Positions 62,796-64,000 of a DNA stretch of 64,000 nucleotides are shown here, piece by piece. The notes under the pieces were generated by a model, which was not told where the DNA came from, did no database searches, and worked only from the letters and a program-made list of their open reading frames with translations. The translations under genes were made by a program, and so were the position numbers. The stretch comes from Fimbriimonas ginsengisoli Gsoil 348 (GTDB lineage: Bacteria > Armatimonadota > Fimbriimonadia > Fimbriimonadales > Fimbriimonadaceae), in contig NZ_CP007139.1 of assembly GCF_000724625.1 (NCBI RefSeq), forward strand, positions 5,167,763 to 5,231,762, written 5' to 3'. The first letter of the stretch is position 1, and every line of letters begins with the position of its first letter.

Positions 62796-62905
62796 CACTC
62801 GCGAGGTTCTCGCAGAGCCTAAGAAGCACGAGAATATGAGTTGGACCGTAGTCGGGAGATAATGGTCATCAACGAAATAAGTTCACATTTCCTCGCCAAA
62901 TTTCA

Positions 62906-62970
62906 CCCGTAGCCCGTGGCTTTAGCCGCGGTTCAAGGTTCTACCGGGGATAAATCCTCGGGCTACGGGC
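62906..62970. repeat. Palindromic repeat, TTTAGCCGCGGTTCAAGG type, copy 2 (complete)
   Basis: Terminal arms CCCGTAGCCCG and CGGGCTACGGG enclose GTGGCTTTAGCCGCGG, TTCAAGGTTCTACC and GGGGATAAATCCTCGG. The copy at 37314 matches the right three-quarters. Confidence 0.88.
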
Positions 62971-63076
62971 AAGCTAAATGTAAACCCAAACGGTGAATGG
63001 GCATTATCCTTCGGTGGGACCATGAACCGCGGCTATCGTCGATGTGGTTTAGGTCGCGGTTGGCGATCGTTTTTTG

Positions 63077-63124
63077 CTCGGGCGGGCCGCCTGAGATACA
63101 CACGGGCAAGCTGCCCGTGCTACG
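63077..63124. repeat. GTGGCACGGGCGG-type palindrome, diverged copy
   Basis: CTCGGGCGGGCCGCCTGAG (63077-63095), TACA, then CACGGGCAAGCTGCCCGTG (63101-63119) and CTACG. The middle (GAGATACACACGGGC) matches the long form at 39513 closely. Confidence 0.8.
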
Positions 63125-63138
63125 TGAAGCCTTGACGA

Positions 63139-63783
63139 TTACCAACTCGGAAGTCGTCGGTCTTCAGAATAGAAAAATAACGCCGCGGCCCCGGTTTCGA
63201 GGCGGACGTCGACCGTACTTCCGAGGCTCTTGTTCGACAGGCTGACGAAGGCGGTGAGACCAAGTTCGTCGTTCTCCAGAGGCCATTCGACCCCCGAGAA
63301 ACTCACGCCCGTGCAGGGACTCAGCGGCATCAGAGAAGCAGTTTCTCCGGGGGAGGTGGCGAAGCTTTGTTGGGCGGGGCCACGGAGGATGTAGCCGAGT
63401 CCTGAGCGAAGCGCCAGGCGAACGTCGAGCAAGGAGCGGACCGCGCTTCCGAGAGTTGCCAATACGTGGTCGAGGCGATCTCCTTCGAGGCCGATCAACG
63501 TGATTCGGTTGTGACCGCTTCGCTCGGTGAGCGTGAGAAGCTTGTCGCAGTCGCTCGTCTCCTGATCCGGATCTTGGATCAGGCGGCGAAACGGAAGGAC
63601 GGATCGAATCGAATCGAGATCGCCGATGGTGGTATCCGGCGGGACGCCCGCCTCCAGAAGCCGGTCGCCTCCCCCATCGGCGGCGTACACGACGTCGGCC
63701 GAGCGAGCCCAAGCGTTCAGTTGTTCCAGAGGCATATCCGCCCCGGCAAGGACCCCAAGGACGCGGGGATGATTGGCACTCAC
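63139..63783 (-). CDS. thiN: Thiamine pyrophosphokinase
   Basis: Converts thiamine to thiamine pyrophosphate using ATP. The 214 residues have the family pattern VYAADGGGDRLLEAGVPPD followed by TIGDLDSI, then DPDQETSDCDKLL and LIGLEGDRLDHVLATLGS, which bind ATP, Mg and thiamine. Usual length. It stands alone; no thiamine riboswitch was recognised upstream. Confidence 0.95.
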   Translation of the reverse strand: MSANHPRVLGVLAGADMPLEQLNAWARSADVVYAADGGGDRLLEAGVPPDTTIGDLDSIRSVLPFRRLIQDPDQETSDCDKLLTLTERSGHNRITLIGLEGDRLDHVLATLGSAVRSLLDVRLALRSGLGYILRGPAQQSFATSPGETASLMPLSPCTGVSFSGVEWPLENDELGLTAFVSLSNKSLGSTVDVRLETGAAALFFYSEDRRLPSW

Positions 63784-64000
63784 TGCGCTATCGTACCGGG
63801 CCTTGAGACGCTATCGCGATTTTTCCGTTACGAGGTAGACGACCGTGTATAGGAATGCAGAAATCGGCAGTAAATCGGCTCAAAACGGTCCAATGTAGAG
63901 AAAAACTTCGGCATTTCGGGCTGGCTGGGCATAGCTAAGCTTAATCCTGCATTTCGACCAAATCACGGTAAGTCAACCGTTGGGTTCTCTCCCTAAGCCT
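63784..64000. other. Gene-free right edge of the window, 217 bp
   Basis: Upstream region of thiN. I see no gene, repeat or RNA in it; a gene beginning beyond the window may have its promoter here. Confidence 0.4.

Larger units (their letters stand above)
62796..63138. other. 343-bp gene-free region with two palindromic repeats
   Basis: Between convergent genes. It holds the repeats at 62906-62970 and 63077-63124. A short T-run (63070-63075) lies just before the second. No RNA gene was seen. Confidence 0.6.

Overview
The window is 64 kb of a GC-rich (roughly 60%) bacterial chromosome made of housekeeping genes plus lineage-specific secreted and membrane proteins. The mix suggests Armatimonadota, most likely a Fimbriimonas-like member of the Fimbriimonadia. 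Pointers are two prepilin-type proteins with an FTLIELLVVIAII N-terminus, a Tricorn-type protease, a GH172 (DUF2961) protein, m-DAP-type MurE, and many intergenic palindromes. This placement is inference from content; no rRNA or tRNA gene was found.

Layout. 1-15.6 kb: the 5' part of atpD, a peptidoglycan-binding membrane hydrolase, pspA, a secreted protein, a pseudopilin, Tricorn protease, a three-gene hisF operon, a two-gene membrane locus of unknown role, and a CBM9-like secreted protein. 15.7-34.7 kb: a nearly complete division and cell wall (dcw) cluster on the minus strand, in transcription order mraZ, rsmH, ftsL-like, ftsI, murE, murF, mraY, murD, ftsW, murG, murC-ddl, ftsQ, DUF881, sbp, ftsA, then (past a thioredoxin-like gene on the other strand) ftsZ. 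Most junctions are 4-base ATGA/GTGA overlaps. 34.7-35.2 kb: an AT-richer control region with two inverted DnaA-box matches and a triple GGGA repeat that could be the MraZ operator. 35-44.5 kb: an ABC exporter behind a tiny membrane gene, a MetH lacking its cobalamin modules, three FKBP domains in two genes, rpsT, an unknown 605-residue protein, a second pseudopilin and a duplicated-domain secreted protein. 44.6-54.3 kb: smc behind a small MreB-like gene, two SnoaL-like paralogues, a GH172 protein, ubiX, a beta-barrel protein, an SDR and a secreted protein. 54.7-64 kb: gyrA, hom, a biotin-carboxylase group (BCCP, hot-dog thioesterase, LiuC-like hydratase joined to a LiuD-like biotin carboxylase), two YcxB-like membrane proteins and thiN.

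The most unusual feature is a set of palindromic repeats that lie between genes and also inside them. One copy sits inside murC at a frame break that a single base at its centre would repair. One forms the linker of the MurC-Ddl fusion. One is a 75-base in-frame insert in the GH172 gene whose arms match the gyrA-hom intergenic hairpin almost exactly. A fourth, weaker case is in murD. This resembles the gene-invading palindromic elements known from Rickettsia, but in an unrelated phylum.

Three genes show apparent frame problems: murC, the LiuC/LiuD junction at an A6 tract, and the end of the 12.0-13.3 kb gene. These may be sequencing indels or real slippage sites; raw reads would decide.
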